A stretch of DNA of 64,000 bases, from the NCBI GenBank assembly GCA_049610385.1, contig JBMYZL010000006.1, forward strand, positions 1 to 64,000, written 5' to 3'. Shown piece after piece: positions 8,042 through 15,548 of the stretch (positions are counted from its first letter, which is position 1; each line of letters opens with the position of its first letter). The notes beneath the pieces are model-generated. The model did not search any database, had not been told where the DNA came from, and saw only the letters and a program-made list of their open reading frames with translations. This DNA comes from JBMYZL01 sp049610385. GTDB lineage: Bacteria; Bacteroidota; Bacteroidia; Flavobacteriales_D; Sanyastnellaceae. Both the position numbers and the translations under genes were made by a program.

Positions 8042-8539
8042 ATGTCTGGATCCGAGAATTCACAAATGCCCCCATTGCATTTGCCGATTTGGTCGAAAGC
8101 GCCCACCTGTCGGGATGGACAAATCTTGTGCTCAGTTCGCAAGCGATTTGTGAAATTGGAACCAGAAGAATGGGTTCGACAACACTGGTTGGACTTTCTG
8201 GTTCACCACAAAGGCTATCCGGGAGGCGGCATTTCCGTGGAACATGGTTTGGTTTTGAATGGGATGAACCGCCGGGCCGATGTGTTGTGTCATTCTCCGG
8301 AGGGCCAACCCTTGTTGCTCTTGGAATGCAAAGCCCCGGATGTCAAACTGACACAAAGTGCTTTGGACCAAATTTGGCAATACCGTTTGGCATTGAATCC
8401 CCCGCCCTTGGTTCTGGTCTTGAGCAATGGTCTTCATCACCAAGCCTTCGTCACTCAAACGCCAGGTGGAGGTCCTCAAGTGCTTCATCAATTGCCCTCC
8501 TGTGCAGAGGTCCGACGAATGACGGCCGACTTGCCTTAA
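8042..8539 (+). CDS. Orphan type I restriction HsdR N-terminal domain protein
   Basis: A 165-residue protein consisting only of a PD-(D/E)xK nuclease-like fold of the HsdR_N_2 type. Visible elements are WVRQHWLDFLV (helix), SVEHGLVLNGMNRRADVLC (catalytic Asp in RADV), LLLLECKAP (the E-x-K pair) and ALDQIWQYRLAL. No helicase or methylase is nearby, so this is not a restriction system. Similar stand-alone proteins are common in Bacteroidota, and I recall them beside holA, which suggests a link to DNA replication or repair. Whether it cuts nucleic acid is unknown; all key residues appear intact. It is possibly co-transcribed with the DUF5606 gene 13 bases downstream. Confidence 0.8.
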   Translation: MSGSENSQMPPLHLPIWSKAPTCRDGQILCSVRKRFVKLEPEEWVRQHWLDFLVHHKGYPGGGISVEHGLVLNGMNRRADVLCHSPEGQPLLLLECKAPDVKLTQSALDQIWQYRLALNPPPLVLVLSNGLHHQAFVTQTPGGGPQVLHQLPSCAEVRRMTADLP

Positions 8540-8552
8540 TTTCGCCAGCGAC

Positions 8553-9176
8553 ATGATCATTCAAAAAATCATTGCCATTGCAGGCAAACCCGGCCTCTAT
8601 GAGGTTTTGGCGACCAACCGGAACAACCTTGTGGTTGAATCCATGCTCGACGGCAAACGCTCGAGCCTACCCGGAGCCAGTCGCGTGAGCAGTTTGGGAG
8701 ACATCACCATGTACACCCAAAAAGAGGACATCTTGTTGATGGATGTCTTGAACCGCATGCATGAACACACTGGTGGCCAAGCAGGTGTGTCGCACAAGGG
8801 AAGTCCGGGGGAAATCCGGGCATTTGTGGATGAAGTCATCCCTGAATTGGACTACGATCGCGTCTTCAATTCAGATTTGAAAAAGTTGGTGCAATGGTTC
8901 AACATTTTGGTTGACAAAAATGCCTTCCCATTGGTTCCTGAAACTTCAGAAGAAACTGAAGTCTCTGAATCCTCCGGCGAATCAGAAGAAAAAAAGGAAG
9001 ACGAGCCAGCAGCCAAAAAACCGGCAGCCAAGAAACCAGCAGCCAAGAAACCGGCAGCCAAAAAGCCAGCAGCCAAGAAACCGGCAGCCAAGAAGACCAC
9101 TGCCAAGGCCACAGCTACCAAGAAAACAGCCGCCAAAAAGACCACTGTGGCCAAAAAAGCAGGCGGATCTAAATGA
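8553..9176 (+). CDS. DUF5606 protein with a histone-H1-like Pro/Ala/Lys tail
   Basis: 207 residues. The N-terminal 140 residues match the Bacteroidota-specific DUF5606 layout: IQKIIAIAGKPGLYEVLATN, then SLGDITMYTQKEDILLMDVL and VIPELDYDRVFNSDLKKLVQ. An acidic linker (SEETEVSESSGESEEKKEDE) leads to a very basic tail with six PAAKK repeats followed by TTAKATATKKTAAKKTT, like eukaryotic H1 tails and bacterial HctB/AlgP-type tails. Such tails bind DNA non-specifically. Function of the DUF is unknown; nucleoid association is an inference from the tail only. Position between an orphan nuclease-like gene and an acyl-CoA dehydrogenase gene gives no clear hint. Confidence 0.85.
   Translation: MIIQKIIAIAGKPGLYEVLATNRNNLVVESMLDGKRSSLPGASRVSSLGDITMYTQKEDILLMDVLNRMHEHTGGQAGVSHKGSPGEIRAFVDEVIPELDYDRVFNSDLKKLVQWFNILVDKNAFPLVPETSEETEVSESSGESEEKKEDEPAAKKPAAKKPAAKKPAAKKPAAKKPAAKKTTAKATATKKTAAKKTTVAKKAGGSK
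9006..9095 (+). repeat. Six tandem 15-base repeats encoding PAAKK
   Basis: Six in-frame copies of CCGGCAGCCAAGAAA (with A/G changes at third positions) lie in the tail of the DUF5606 gene. Copy number is likely variable between strains because the unit is a multiple of three and nearly identical. Confidence 0.9.
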
Positions 9177-9216
9177 CCTCCAGCCCCTTCGACTTCGCCT
9201 GAAAACTCCCGTTGAA

Positions 9217-10104
9217 ATGAGCAACATTGCAGTAATCGGTGCTGGAACCATGGGCAATGGAATTGCTCACGTTTTCGCACAATCTGGCCACCAGGTCATT
9301 CTGGTGGACATTTCCGAAACAGCGCTGGAAAATGCGCTGAACACCATCTCCAAGAACTTGGATCGCATGGTGAAAAAAGAGAAGATTCGCCCCGAAGACA
9401 AAGCGGCCACCTTGGAACGCTTGACCACGAACACGGATTTGAGCGTGGGTGTGGCCGAAGCAGATTTGATTGTCGAGGCGGCCACAGAAAGGCTGGATTT
9501 GAAACTGAACTTGTTCCAGCAAATGGACGCTGCTGCGCCTGAATCATGCATTCTCGCGACGAACACTTCGAGCATCAGCATTACCCAAATCGCCGCGGCC
9601 ACCCGACGTCCTGAACAGGTCATCGGCATGCACTTCATGAATCCTGTACCCGTGATGAAGTTGGTGGAAGTCATTCGCGGTTACGCGACGTCAGATGCCA
9701 CTTGCCAAACGGTGATGAACATGAGCGAGGCCCTCGGCAAAATCCCCGTTGAGGTGAACGATTATCCTGGATTTGTGGCGAACCGCATCCTGATGCCGAT
9801 GATCAATGAAGCCATCATCTCGTTGCACGAGGGCGTGGCTGGTGTAGAAGAAATCGACACCGTGATGAAATTGGGCATGGCCCATCCAATGGGGCCGCTT
9901 CAGTTGGCCGATTTCATCGGGTTGGATGTTTGCTTGAGCATCCTGCGGGTCTTGAAAGATGGCTTGGGCCTCGACAAATACACCCCTTGTCCCTTGTTGG
10001 TCAACATGGTGATGGCTGGAAAATTGGGGGCCAAATCTGGTGAGGGTTTTTACATTCACACCCCAGGCAGCAAAGACCTGACCGTGGCACCCGGTTTTCG
10101 TTGA
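9217..10104 (+). CDS. 3-hydroxybutyryl-CoA (3-hydroxyacyl-CoA) dehydrogenase
   Basis: 295-residue NAD-dependent enzyme oxidising (S)-3-hydroxyacyl-CoA to 3-ketoacyl-CoA in beta-oxidation or butanoate metabolism. The start at 9217 gives NIAVIGAGTMGNGIAHVFA, the NAD-binding GxGxxG (residues 3-21). IASTNTSS-type block is present as LATNTSSISITQIA, then the catalytic GMHFMNPVPVMKLVEVIRG (His in HFMNP) and NDYPGFVANRILMPMINEA. The C-terminal domain contains HPMGPLQLADFIGLDV. Length matches stand-alone dehydrogenases rather than FadB fusions. The upstream reading-frame extension overlaps the DUF5606 tail and is spurious. Ends three bases before the channel gene. Confidence 0.93.
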   Translation: MSNIAVIGAGTMGNGIAHVFAQSGHQVILVDISETALENALNTISKNLDRMVKKEKIRPEDKAATLERLTTNTDLSVGVAEADLIVEAATERLDLKLNLFQQMDAAAPESCILATNTSSISITQIAAATRRPEQVIGMHFMNPVPVMKLVEVIRGYATSDATCQTVMNMSEALGKIPVEVNDYPGFVANRILMPMINEAIISLHEGVAGVEEIDTVMKLGMAHPMGPLQLADFIGLDVCLSILRVLKDGLGLDKYTPCPLLVNMVMAGKLGAKSGEGFYIHTPGSKDLTVAPGFR

Positions 10105-10107
10105 TTC

Positions 10108-10938
10108 ATGTCCGATTCAAAAGCACCTTGGCGGAACCGATGGCATGAAGTGATTTTTGAGGCGGAAACGCCCGCAGGAAAACGCTTCGATGTCTGGCTT
10201 TTGGTGGCCATCGTTCTGAGTGTTTTGGCGGTGCTGCTGGAGAGTGTGCCCAGCCTATCAGGCCGCTACAGCGATGTCTTCGCCTCACTGGAATGGGCAT
10301 TCACCGGTCTCTTCACGTTGGAGTACGTAGCCCGCATCGCCGTTGTTCAGAGGCCCTTGCGCTACATCTTGAGTTTTTACGGTCTGGTGGATTTGTTGTC
10401 CATCTTGCCCTCTTTCATCGGGCTGGCTTTGCCGGGTTCATCAAGCCTCCGAGTCATTCGCATTCTGCGCCTTCTGCGCGTGTTTCGCGTGCTCAAACTT
10501 GTGGGTTTTTTGCAAGAAGCCCAAGTGCTCATCTCAGCGCTGCGTTCGAGTCGAAGGAAAATCATGGTGTTTCTGTTTGCTGTGTTGGCCTTGGTCACCA
10601 TTCTGGGCACTTTGATGTACATCATTGAGGACGAAAATGCCGGTTTCAAATCCATCCCGATGAGCATTTATTGGGCCATCGTGACCGTGACAACAGTGGG
10701 GTACGGGGACATCGCGCCGGCCACAGTGCCAGGGCAAATTTTGGCATCAATCATCATGATCATCGGTTACGCCATCATCGCTGTGCCCACCGGAATTGTC
10801 GGAGCCGAATTGTCCCGAAGTCTCCGGAATCCAAACCAAATCAGCACTGAAGCCTGTCCCTCTTGCGGTCGCGATGGTCATGACCCGGATGCCGTCCATT
10901 GCAAACATTGCGGAATGGCCCTTCACCCCGAAGATTAA
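10108..10938 (+). CDS. Voltage-gated cation (K+) channel with a C-terminal zinc ribbon
   Basis: 276 residues with six membrane segments. S4 is a textbook voltage sensor, RVIRILRLLRVFRVLK (residues 115-130), with Arg or Lys at nearly every third position. The selectivity filter TTVGYGD (195-201) indicates potassium. The C-terminus holds four Cys in CPSCG and CKHCG (C250, C253, C265, C268), a zinc ribbon that probably sits in the cytoplasm. The short cytoplasmic part lacks an RCK/TrkA-N domain. The start is three bases after the dehydrogenase stop, so the two are likely co-transcribed. Gating role is known for the family; zinc binding here is inferred from the Cys pattern. Confidence 0.88.
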   Translation: MSDSKAPWRNRWHEVIFEAETPAGKRFDVWLLVAIVLSVLAVLLESVPSLSGRYSDVFASLEWAFTGLFTLEYVARIAVVQRPLRYILSFYGLVDLLSILPSFIGLALPGSSSLRVIRILRLLRVFRVLKLVGFLQEAQVLISALRSSRRKIMVFLFAVLALVTILGTLMYIIEDENAGFKSIPMSIYWAIVTVTTVGYGDIAPATVPGQILASIIMIIGYAIIAVPTGIVGAELSRSLRNPNQISTEACPSCGRDGHDPDAVHCKHCGMALHPED

Positions 10939-11021
10939 GCCCGCACTCATCCGGCTGAAATCCATCCAAACGGATTGTCCTCGAAGTTTTCCACAAATGC
11001 CGAAGAAGGGGAGGGAAGCCT

Positions 11022-11029
11022 TAAGTTTG
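11022..11029 (+). promoter_or_regulatory. -7 box of the acyl-CoA ligase gene
   Basis: TAAGTTTG is an exact TAnnTTTG match 25 bases before the ATG at 11055, in the 116-base gap after the channel gene. No good -33 element is seen. Confidence 0.4.
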
Positions 11030-11054
11030 AGGTGCATCAAAACTTTCTCCTGAC

Positions 11055-12833
11055 ATGACTCAGCCGACTCGTTTGTTCGATTTCCCGCGTTATGCCTTGG
11101 CCAACCACCCCAAAGATTTGTTCATGACCATGCCCAATTTGGGCAACCCTTTGACCTTCACAACTGAGGCCTTTGTGTCTGCCGTGGATCGCATGTCACG
11201 GGGTCTGATTGCCAAAGGGATGGGGGCAGGTGACAAGGTGGCGCTCATCGCCCACAACAACCGTTGCGAATGGAATGTCATGGACCATGCCATCATGCAA
11301 GCAGGAGGCATTGATGTGCCGATTTATCCCACCATGACCCCAGATGATTACATCTACATCCTCAATCACAGTGAATCCAAGTTTTGCTTCGTGAGCAATG
11401 AGGAGTTGTATCATAAGGTCAGCAGCATCCAAGACCAAGTGCCGTCACTTGAAGGCGTTTACACATTCGAGCGCGTGGACGGTGCACCCCATTGGTCTGA
11501 AGTGTCTGAATCCGGTTCAGATGCTGAACAAGGGGAACTCGACAGCCGGTCTGCAGCGGTGAAACCCGAAGATTTGGCCACCATCATTTACACTTCCGGA
11601 ACCACAGGAAAGCCCAAAGGAGTGATGCTCAGCCACAACAACATTGTGCAAAACGTCCTCCACAGCATTCCTCGAATTCCATTGGTGGAACCCGGCGTTC
11701 CCTACCGCGTTCTGAGCTTTCTGCCAGTTTGCCACATTTTCGAGCGCATGTTGCACTACCTCTACATGTACGTCGGGGCGGAAATCCATTTTGCAGAAAG
11801 TTTGGAAACGATCAAGGAAGATTTGGCGGCCTCCCAGCCCACCGTGTTCACGGCGGTTCCTCGTTTGCTCGAAAAATTCTACGACGGCATCGTGGCCAAA
11901 GGCACCGCAGCCGGTGGTGTCAAAGCTGGCATTTTCAATTGGGCATTGGGTTTGGCCCTGCGCTGGGAACCGGACGGCCAAAACGGCGGTTGGTATGAAT
12001 GGCAATTGGGCTTGGCCAGAAAGCTGGTCTTCAGCAAGGTCAAAACAGCTTTGGGCCTCGATAACATCCGCGCTGTTGCGAGCGGTTCAGCAGCATTGGC
12101 ACCGCGTTTGGCGCGCTTCTTCAATGCGGCAGACATTCCGGTTTTGGAGGGGTACGGCCTCACCGAGACTTCACCTGTAGTTTCTGTGAACACCGTCAAC
12201 GGCAAAGGCATGCTGCGTGTGGGATATGTGGGAAAACTGATTGAGGGGGTCGAGGTGAACTTCATGAATGATGGTGAAATCACGGTGAAGGGGCACAACG
12301 TCATGATGGGGTACTACAAGGATCCCGAAAAAACCGCCGAAGTGCTCAAGGATGGCTGGTTCCACACAGGCGACATCGGCATCATGGAGGATGGATTCCT
12401 GAAAATCACAGACCGGAAAAAGGAGATGTTCAAGACCAGTGGGGGAAAATATGTCGCACCTCAGCTTTTGGAAAATGCATTGAAAGCCTCCATTTTCATC
12501 GAACAAGTCATGGTGATTGGGGAAGGCGAAAAACACCCATCTGCCCTGGTAGTACCAGCTGCAGAAGCAGTCGAAGAATGGTGCAAACGGCACAATCATC
12601 CGTATCCCGGAATGGAAAACTTGGGTCAAGATGAACGCATCCGATTGCGCATCGAACAGGACGTGGAACGCTTGGTCGAGCCCTTTGCGCAATGGGAACG
12701 TGTCAAAGTCATTCGGTTGCTTCCAGAACCCTTTAGCATTGAAGCTGGCGAATTGACGCCTACCCTCAAATTGAAGCGGAAGCCCATCAAGACGCGATAC
12801 GCAGACGTCATAGAGAGCATTTACCGGTCCTGA
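11055..12833 (+). CDS. Long-chain fatty-acid--CoA ligase (AMP-forming)
   Basis: 592-residue ANL-superfamily enzyme that activates long-chain fatty acids with ATP and CoA. The ATP-binding motif YTSGTTGKPKGVMLSHNN is at about 178-195. Further motifs are SFLPVCHIFERM, GYGLTETSPVVSVN, GWFHTGDIG and the C-terminal hinge ITDRKKEMFKTSGGKYVAP with the catalytic Lys region near the end (ELTPTLKLKRKPIKTRY). The layout is that of the FadD15/long-chain branch used in Bacteroidota. No signal peptide; cytoplasmic or membrane-associated. With the dehydrogenase 1 kb upstream it fits a fatty-acid degradation theme, though the two are separated by the channel gene. Confidence 0.92.
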   Translation: MTQPTRLFDFPRYALANHPKDLFMTMPNLGNPLTFTTEAFVSAVDRMSRGLIAKGMGAGDKVALIAHNNRCEWNVMDHAIMQAGGIDVPIYPTMTPDDYIYILNHSESKFCFVSNEELYHKVSSIQDQVPSLEGVYTFERVDGAPHWSEVSESGSDAEQGELDSRSAAVKPEDLATIIYTSGTTGKPKGVMLSHNNIVQNVLHSIPRIPLVEPGVPYRVLSFLPVCHIFERMLHYLYMYVGAEIHFAESLETIKEDLAASQPTVFTAVPRLLEKFYDGIVAKGTAAGGVKAGIFNWALGLALRWEPDGQNGGWYEWQLGLARKLVFSKVKTALGLDNIRAVASGSAALAPRLARFFNAADIPVLEGYGLTETSPVVSVNTVNGKGMLRVGYVGKLIEGVEVNFMNDGEITVKGHNVMMGYYKDPEKTAEVLKDGWFHTGDIGIMEDGFLKITDRKKEMFKTSGGKYVAPQLLENALKASIFIEQVMVIGEGEKHPSALVVPAAEAVEEWCKRHNHPYPGMENLGQDERIRLRIEQDVERLVEPFAQWERVKVIRLLPEPFSIEAGELTPTLKLKRKPIKTRYADVIESIYRS

Positions 12834-12858
12834 ACGCAGGGCCCTTTCCGAGTTCCGC

Positions 12859-13467
12859 GTGTACGATCAACTGATTGAATGGGATTATGGTTTGTTTCGG
12901 TTTCTCAACCAACCGTGGCCCGGTGGTGATGAACTGATGTGGGCGGTGAGTGGGATTTGGCTCTGGATTCCCTTGTACCTTTTCTTGCTCTGGAAATTGT
13001 GGGTGAAGGCCAAGAAAAGGCCCACGCGCATGGTGGCCATAGTCTTGGCGCTTGGCATCTGCATTGGAGGTACCGATTTGTTTTCCGCCCGCATCATGAA
13101 ACCGGGATTCAAGCGGTTGCGGCCATCGCACCGTGCGGAGTTGCGCGATGACATTCATTTGGTTACGCCCAGTGGACATGCCAACCCGTACAAGGGAGGA
13201 CCATTTGGCTTCGTCAGCTCACATGCGGCCAACCACACAGGGATCGCTGTTTTTGTGGGGCTTCTGCTCGGTGCCGGACCCTGGTTGTGGGGGCTGCTCG
13301 TTTGGGCGGGTCTGATTGGTTACAGCCGCGTTTATCTCGGCGTTCACTTCCCATCAGATGTTGTGGTTGGTAGCCTCGTCGGCGGGATATGGGGCATGGG
13401 CTTGTATTGGGCTTCACGACCCATTGCGAGGCGTGCGCGGGCTCATCAATATTGGTACGGGTCATGA
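12859..13467 (+). CDS. PAP2-family lipid phosphatase
   Basis: 202-residue membrane phosphatase with the three PAP2 signatures in order: KPGFKRLRP (residues 81-89), SSHAANH (120-126, replacing PSGH) and SRVYLGVHFPSD (156-167) with the catalytic His. A family role is dephosphorylating undecaprenyl diphosphate or phosphatidic/phosphatidylglycerol phosphates on the outer face of the inner membrane. Start codon is GTG; no ATG fits before the first membrane segment. Its TGA stop overlaps the ATG of crcB (ATGA), so translation is coupled. The substrate cannot be decided from sequence. Confidence 0.87.
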   Translation: MYDQLIEWDYGLFRFLNQPWPGGDELMWAVSGIWLWIPLYLFLLWKLWVKAKKRPTRMVAIVLALGICIGGTDLFSARIMKPGFKRLRPSHRAELRDDIHLVTPSGHANPYKGGPFGFVSSHAANHTGIAVFVGLLLGAGPWLWGLLVWAGLIGYSRVYLGVHFPSDVVVGSLVGGIWGMGLYWASRPIARRARAHQYWYGS

Positions 13468-13853
13468 ACTTGACTTCCATTGCAGCTGTCTTTCTGGGCG
13501 GCGGACTGGGCAGCACAGCTAGATATCTTCTGGGCTTCGGCATCAACAAATGGTCTGCTGTGATGCCTTGGAGCACACTGGCAGCAAATGTCTTGGCCAC
13601 AGGGATTCTGGCCTTGATTTGGAAACATGCTCCTCACTTGTCCCAAAGCACATGGGGGTTGCTGTGGATGACCGGCTTTTGTGGAGGCTTCTCCACTTTT
13701 TCCACTTTCAGCTTGGACACCTTTCACTTGTACCAAAATCATGGATGGAGTGTCGCCTTGCTCAATGTTCTCTTCAGTGTTGTTGCCTGTTTGGGTCTTT
13801 TGGCTTGGGTCTTGTCCACACAGGTTGAAGAAGGAGGACTTGGGAATGGCTAA
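13464..13853 (+). CDS. crcB: Fluoride channel CrcB/Fluc
   Basis: 129-residue membrane protein with four segments. Family motifs are FLGGGLGSTARYLLG near the N-terminus, the central WSTLAANVLATG (usually GTLxxNxxG, with the conserved Asn) and TGFCGGFSTFSTFSLD, the fluoride-pore Phe-box region. Fluc proteins work as antiparallel dimers and export fluoride. The ATG at 13464 overlaps the PAP2 stop, and an upstream extension in the same frame is coding for PAP2 and rejected. There is no room for a fluoride riboswitch because the gene starts inside its neighbour. Confidence 0.92.
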   Translation: MNLTSIAAVFLGGGLGSTARYLLGFGINKWSAVMPWSTLAANVLATGILALIWKHAPHLSQSTWGLLWMTGFCGGFSTFSTFSLDTFHLYQNHGWSVALLNVLFSVVACLGLLAWVLSTQVEEGGLGNG

Positions 13854-13858
13854 CTTCG
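13851..13858 (+). promoter_or_regulatory. Possible -7 box of the PafA-like gene
   Basis: TAACTTCG (one mismatch) overlaps the TAA stop of crcB and lies 28 bases before the ATG at 13887. Placement is sensible but no -33 element is clear. Confidence 0.35.
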
Positions 13859-13886
13859 TCTCGCGTTTCTCGAACCGCCATTTTTC

Positions 13887-15548
13887 ATGAATCAAAAAAT
13901 CGCCATTGCTTGGATTTCAGCCACCTTCGTGCTGGGATATTCTGCCAACTCTTGGGGCCAAAACGACCTGGGATCCCGTCCAGCACTTGTGGTGGGAATC
14001 ACCGTGGATCAAATGCGCGCCGATTATCTGTACCGCTTTTGGGATGACTTTGATGCGGGTGGTTTCAAGCGGATGGTGGAAGACGGCTTTGTCTGTGCAG
14101 ACCATCATTTCGGATACGGTCCCACCTACACTGGACCCGGTCATGCATCGATTTATACAGGCACCACCCCACAATTCCATGGCATCATCGGCAACAACTG
14201 GTATGAGCGGGCCAGTGGCACCAGTGTTTACTGTGCAGGAGACAGCACGGTTGACGGAGTCGGCCCCGTGGACCCGGACTACTACGCGGGCAAAATGTCT
14301 CCCCATCGACTTCGAACCAGCACAATAGGTGATGAATTGAAACTGGCATTGGGTCGCAAGCCCAAAGTCATCGGCATCAGCTTGAAAGACCGTGGGGCCA
14401 TCTTGCCGGCGGGCCATTCTGCCGACGCGGCGTATTGGTATCACGGCAAAGATGCTGGCAGCTTCATCACAAGCACGTATTACATGGACTCCTTGCCAGA
14501 TTGGGTGGAACAATGGAACCAGAGAACCCCAGCGCGGGAATACCTCGAAGCCGGTTGGGAGTTGTTGCATGCACCAGAGGTGTACAATGAATCATGGGAA
14601 GACAACAATCCATATGAATCGCCTTTTCGGGGTTTACTCCGACCCGTTTTCCCTTACGATTTGAAGACGCTCAGTGATCAAAATGGAGGAATGGACATCC
14701 TCAAAAGCACGCCATGGGGCAATACCTTGGTGGTGGATTTCGCCCTAGAGGCCATTCACCAGGAGAAACTGGGCACCGATGCAGCCACCGATCTGCTGGC
14801 AATCAGTTTCTCAGCCACGGACTATGTCGGTCACCAATTTGGCGTCCATGCCATGGAAACGCAGGATACCTACCTGCGATTGGATTTGGATTTGAAGCGT
14901 TTGTTCGATGCGTTGGATGCTGAAATCGGCAAAGGGAAATGGCTGGCCTTCTTGACCGCTGATCACGGGGCTGCCAACGTTCCCTCTTTGGCGGCAGCCC
15001 AAAATATGCCCACAGGATATTGGCGTCCCGCCACCATCGAAACCGCCATTGAAAAAAGGCTCGAGATGGCATACGGGCCTGGCAACTGGGTTCTTTCCAT
15101 CTCAAATGATCAAATATTCTTGGATCGAGAAGCCCTCAGTGCAGCCGGTCACAAACTTGAGGATTCCCAGGAACTGGCGGCTGAAGTTGCCCGCAACCAC
15201 CCAGATGTCGACCGCGCGGTCACAGCCACTGAACTGAACCGCCAAGGCGGTTTCGGCAACGACGTGCTATCACGACTGGCCTGGGGTCATCACAGCAGTG
15301 CATCGGGAGATGTGATGTTGGTTCCGGCACCGGGCTGGCTCGACTATGGCCCCAGTGGAACCTCACATGGCTCACCTTACGCTTATGACACCCACGTTCC
15401 CGCTCTTTTTTTAGGCTGGGGAATTTCCCCCGGAATCACGCACAAGCGCACCCACATCCGAGACATTGCCCCGACGATTTCTGCGTTGATTCACAGCCCC
15501 CTTCCAAATGGATGTTCGGGCATGCCCATCCTCGATCTGCTGGACTGA
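13887..15548 (+). CDS. PafA-like alkaline phosphatase/phosphodiesterase
   Basis: 553 residues with signal peptide (cleavage near NSWGQ). It resembles PafA, the calcium-activated phosphate-insensitive monoesterase of Flavobacteriia. GITVDQMRADYLYRFWDDF (residues 37-55) carries the first metal ligand. GPTYTGPGHASIYTG contains the likely nucleophile Thr82. Asn103 and the K167/R169 pair align by spacing with the Asn and Lys/Arg phosphate-binding residues of PafA. FSATDYVGHQFG and FLTADHGAA provide the other metal ligands. It probably releases phosphate from organic phosphomonoesters in the periplasm. The monoesterase assignment rests on the K-x-R pair; a diesterase cannot be excluded. The stop overlaps the start of the peptidase gene. 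Confidence 0.85.
   Translation: MNQKIAIAWISATFVLGYSANSWGQNDLGSRPALVVGITVDQMRADYLYRFWDDFDAGGFKRMVEDGFVCADHHFGYGPTYTGPGHASIYTGTTPQFHGIIGNNWYERASGTSVYCAGDSTVDGVGPVDPDYYAGKMSPHRLRTSTIGDELKLALGRKPKVIGISLKDRGAILPAGHSADAAYWYHGKDAGSFITSTYYMDSLPDWVEQWNQRTPAREYLEAGWELLHAPEVYNESWEDNNPYESPFRGLLRPVFPYDLKTLSDQNGGMDILKSTPWGNTLVVDFALEAIHQEKLGTDAATDLLAISFSATDYVGHQFGVHAMETQDTYLRLDLDLKRLFDALDAEIGKGKWLAFLTADHGAANVPSLAAAQNMPTGYWRPATIETAIEKRLEMAYGPGNWVLSISNDQIFLDREALSAAGHKLEDSQELAAEVARNHPDVDRAVTATELNRQGGFGNDVLSRLAWGHHSSASGDVMLVPAPGWLDYGPSGTSHGSPYAYDTHVPALFLGWGISPGITHKRTHIRDIAPTISALIHSPLPNGCSGMPILDLLD

Noticed and set aside
8042..8539. Type I restriction system
   Set aside because: Only the HsdR N-domain is present. 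There is no helicase, HsdM or HsdS gene within the window.
9006..9095. CRISPR-like direct repeats
   Set aside because: The repeats are contiguous, 15 bases long and in frame with no spacers; they encode PAAKK units.
8911..9216. N-terminal extension of the 3-hydroxyacyl-CoA dehydrogenase
   Set aside because: The extension is the alternative frame of the Lys/Ala repeat tail of the DUF5606 gene; the dehydrogenase fold starts right at the ATG at 9217.
13300..13463. Fluoride riboswitch before crcB
   Set aside because: crcB starts inside the PAP2 stop codon, so the upstream sequence is coding and there is no leader.
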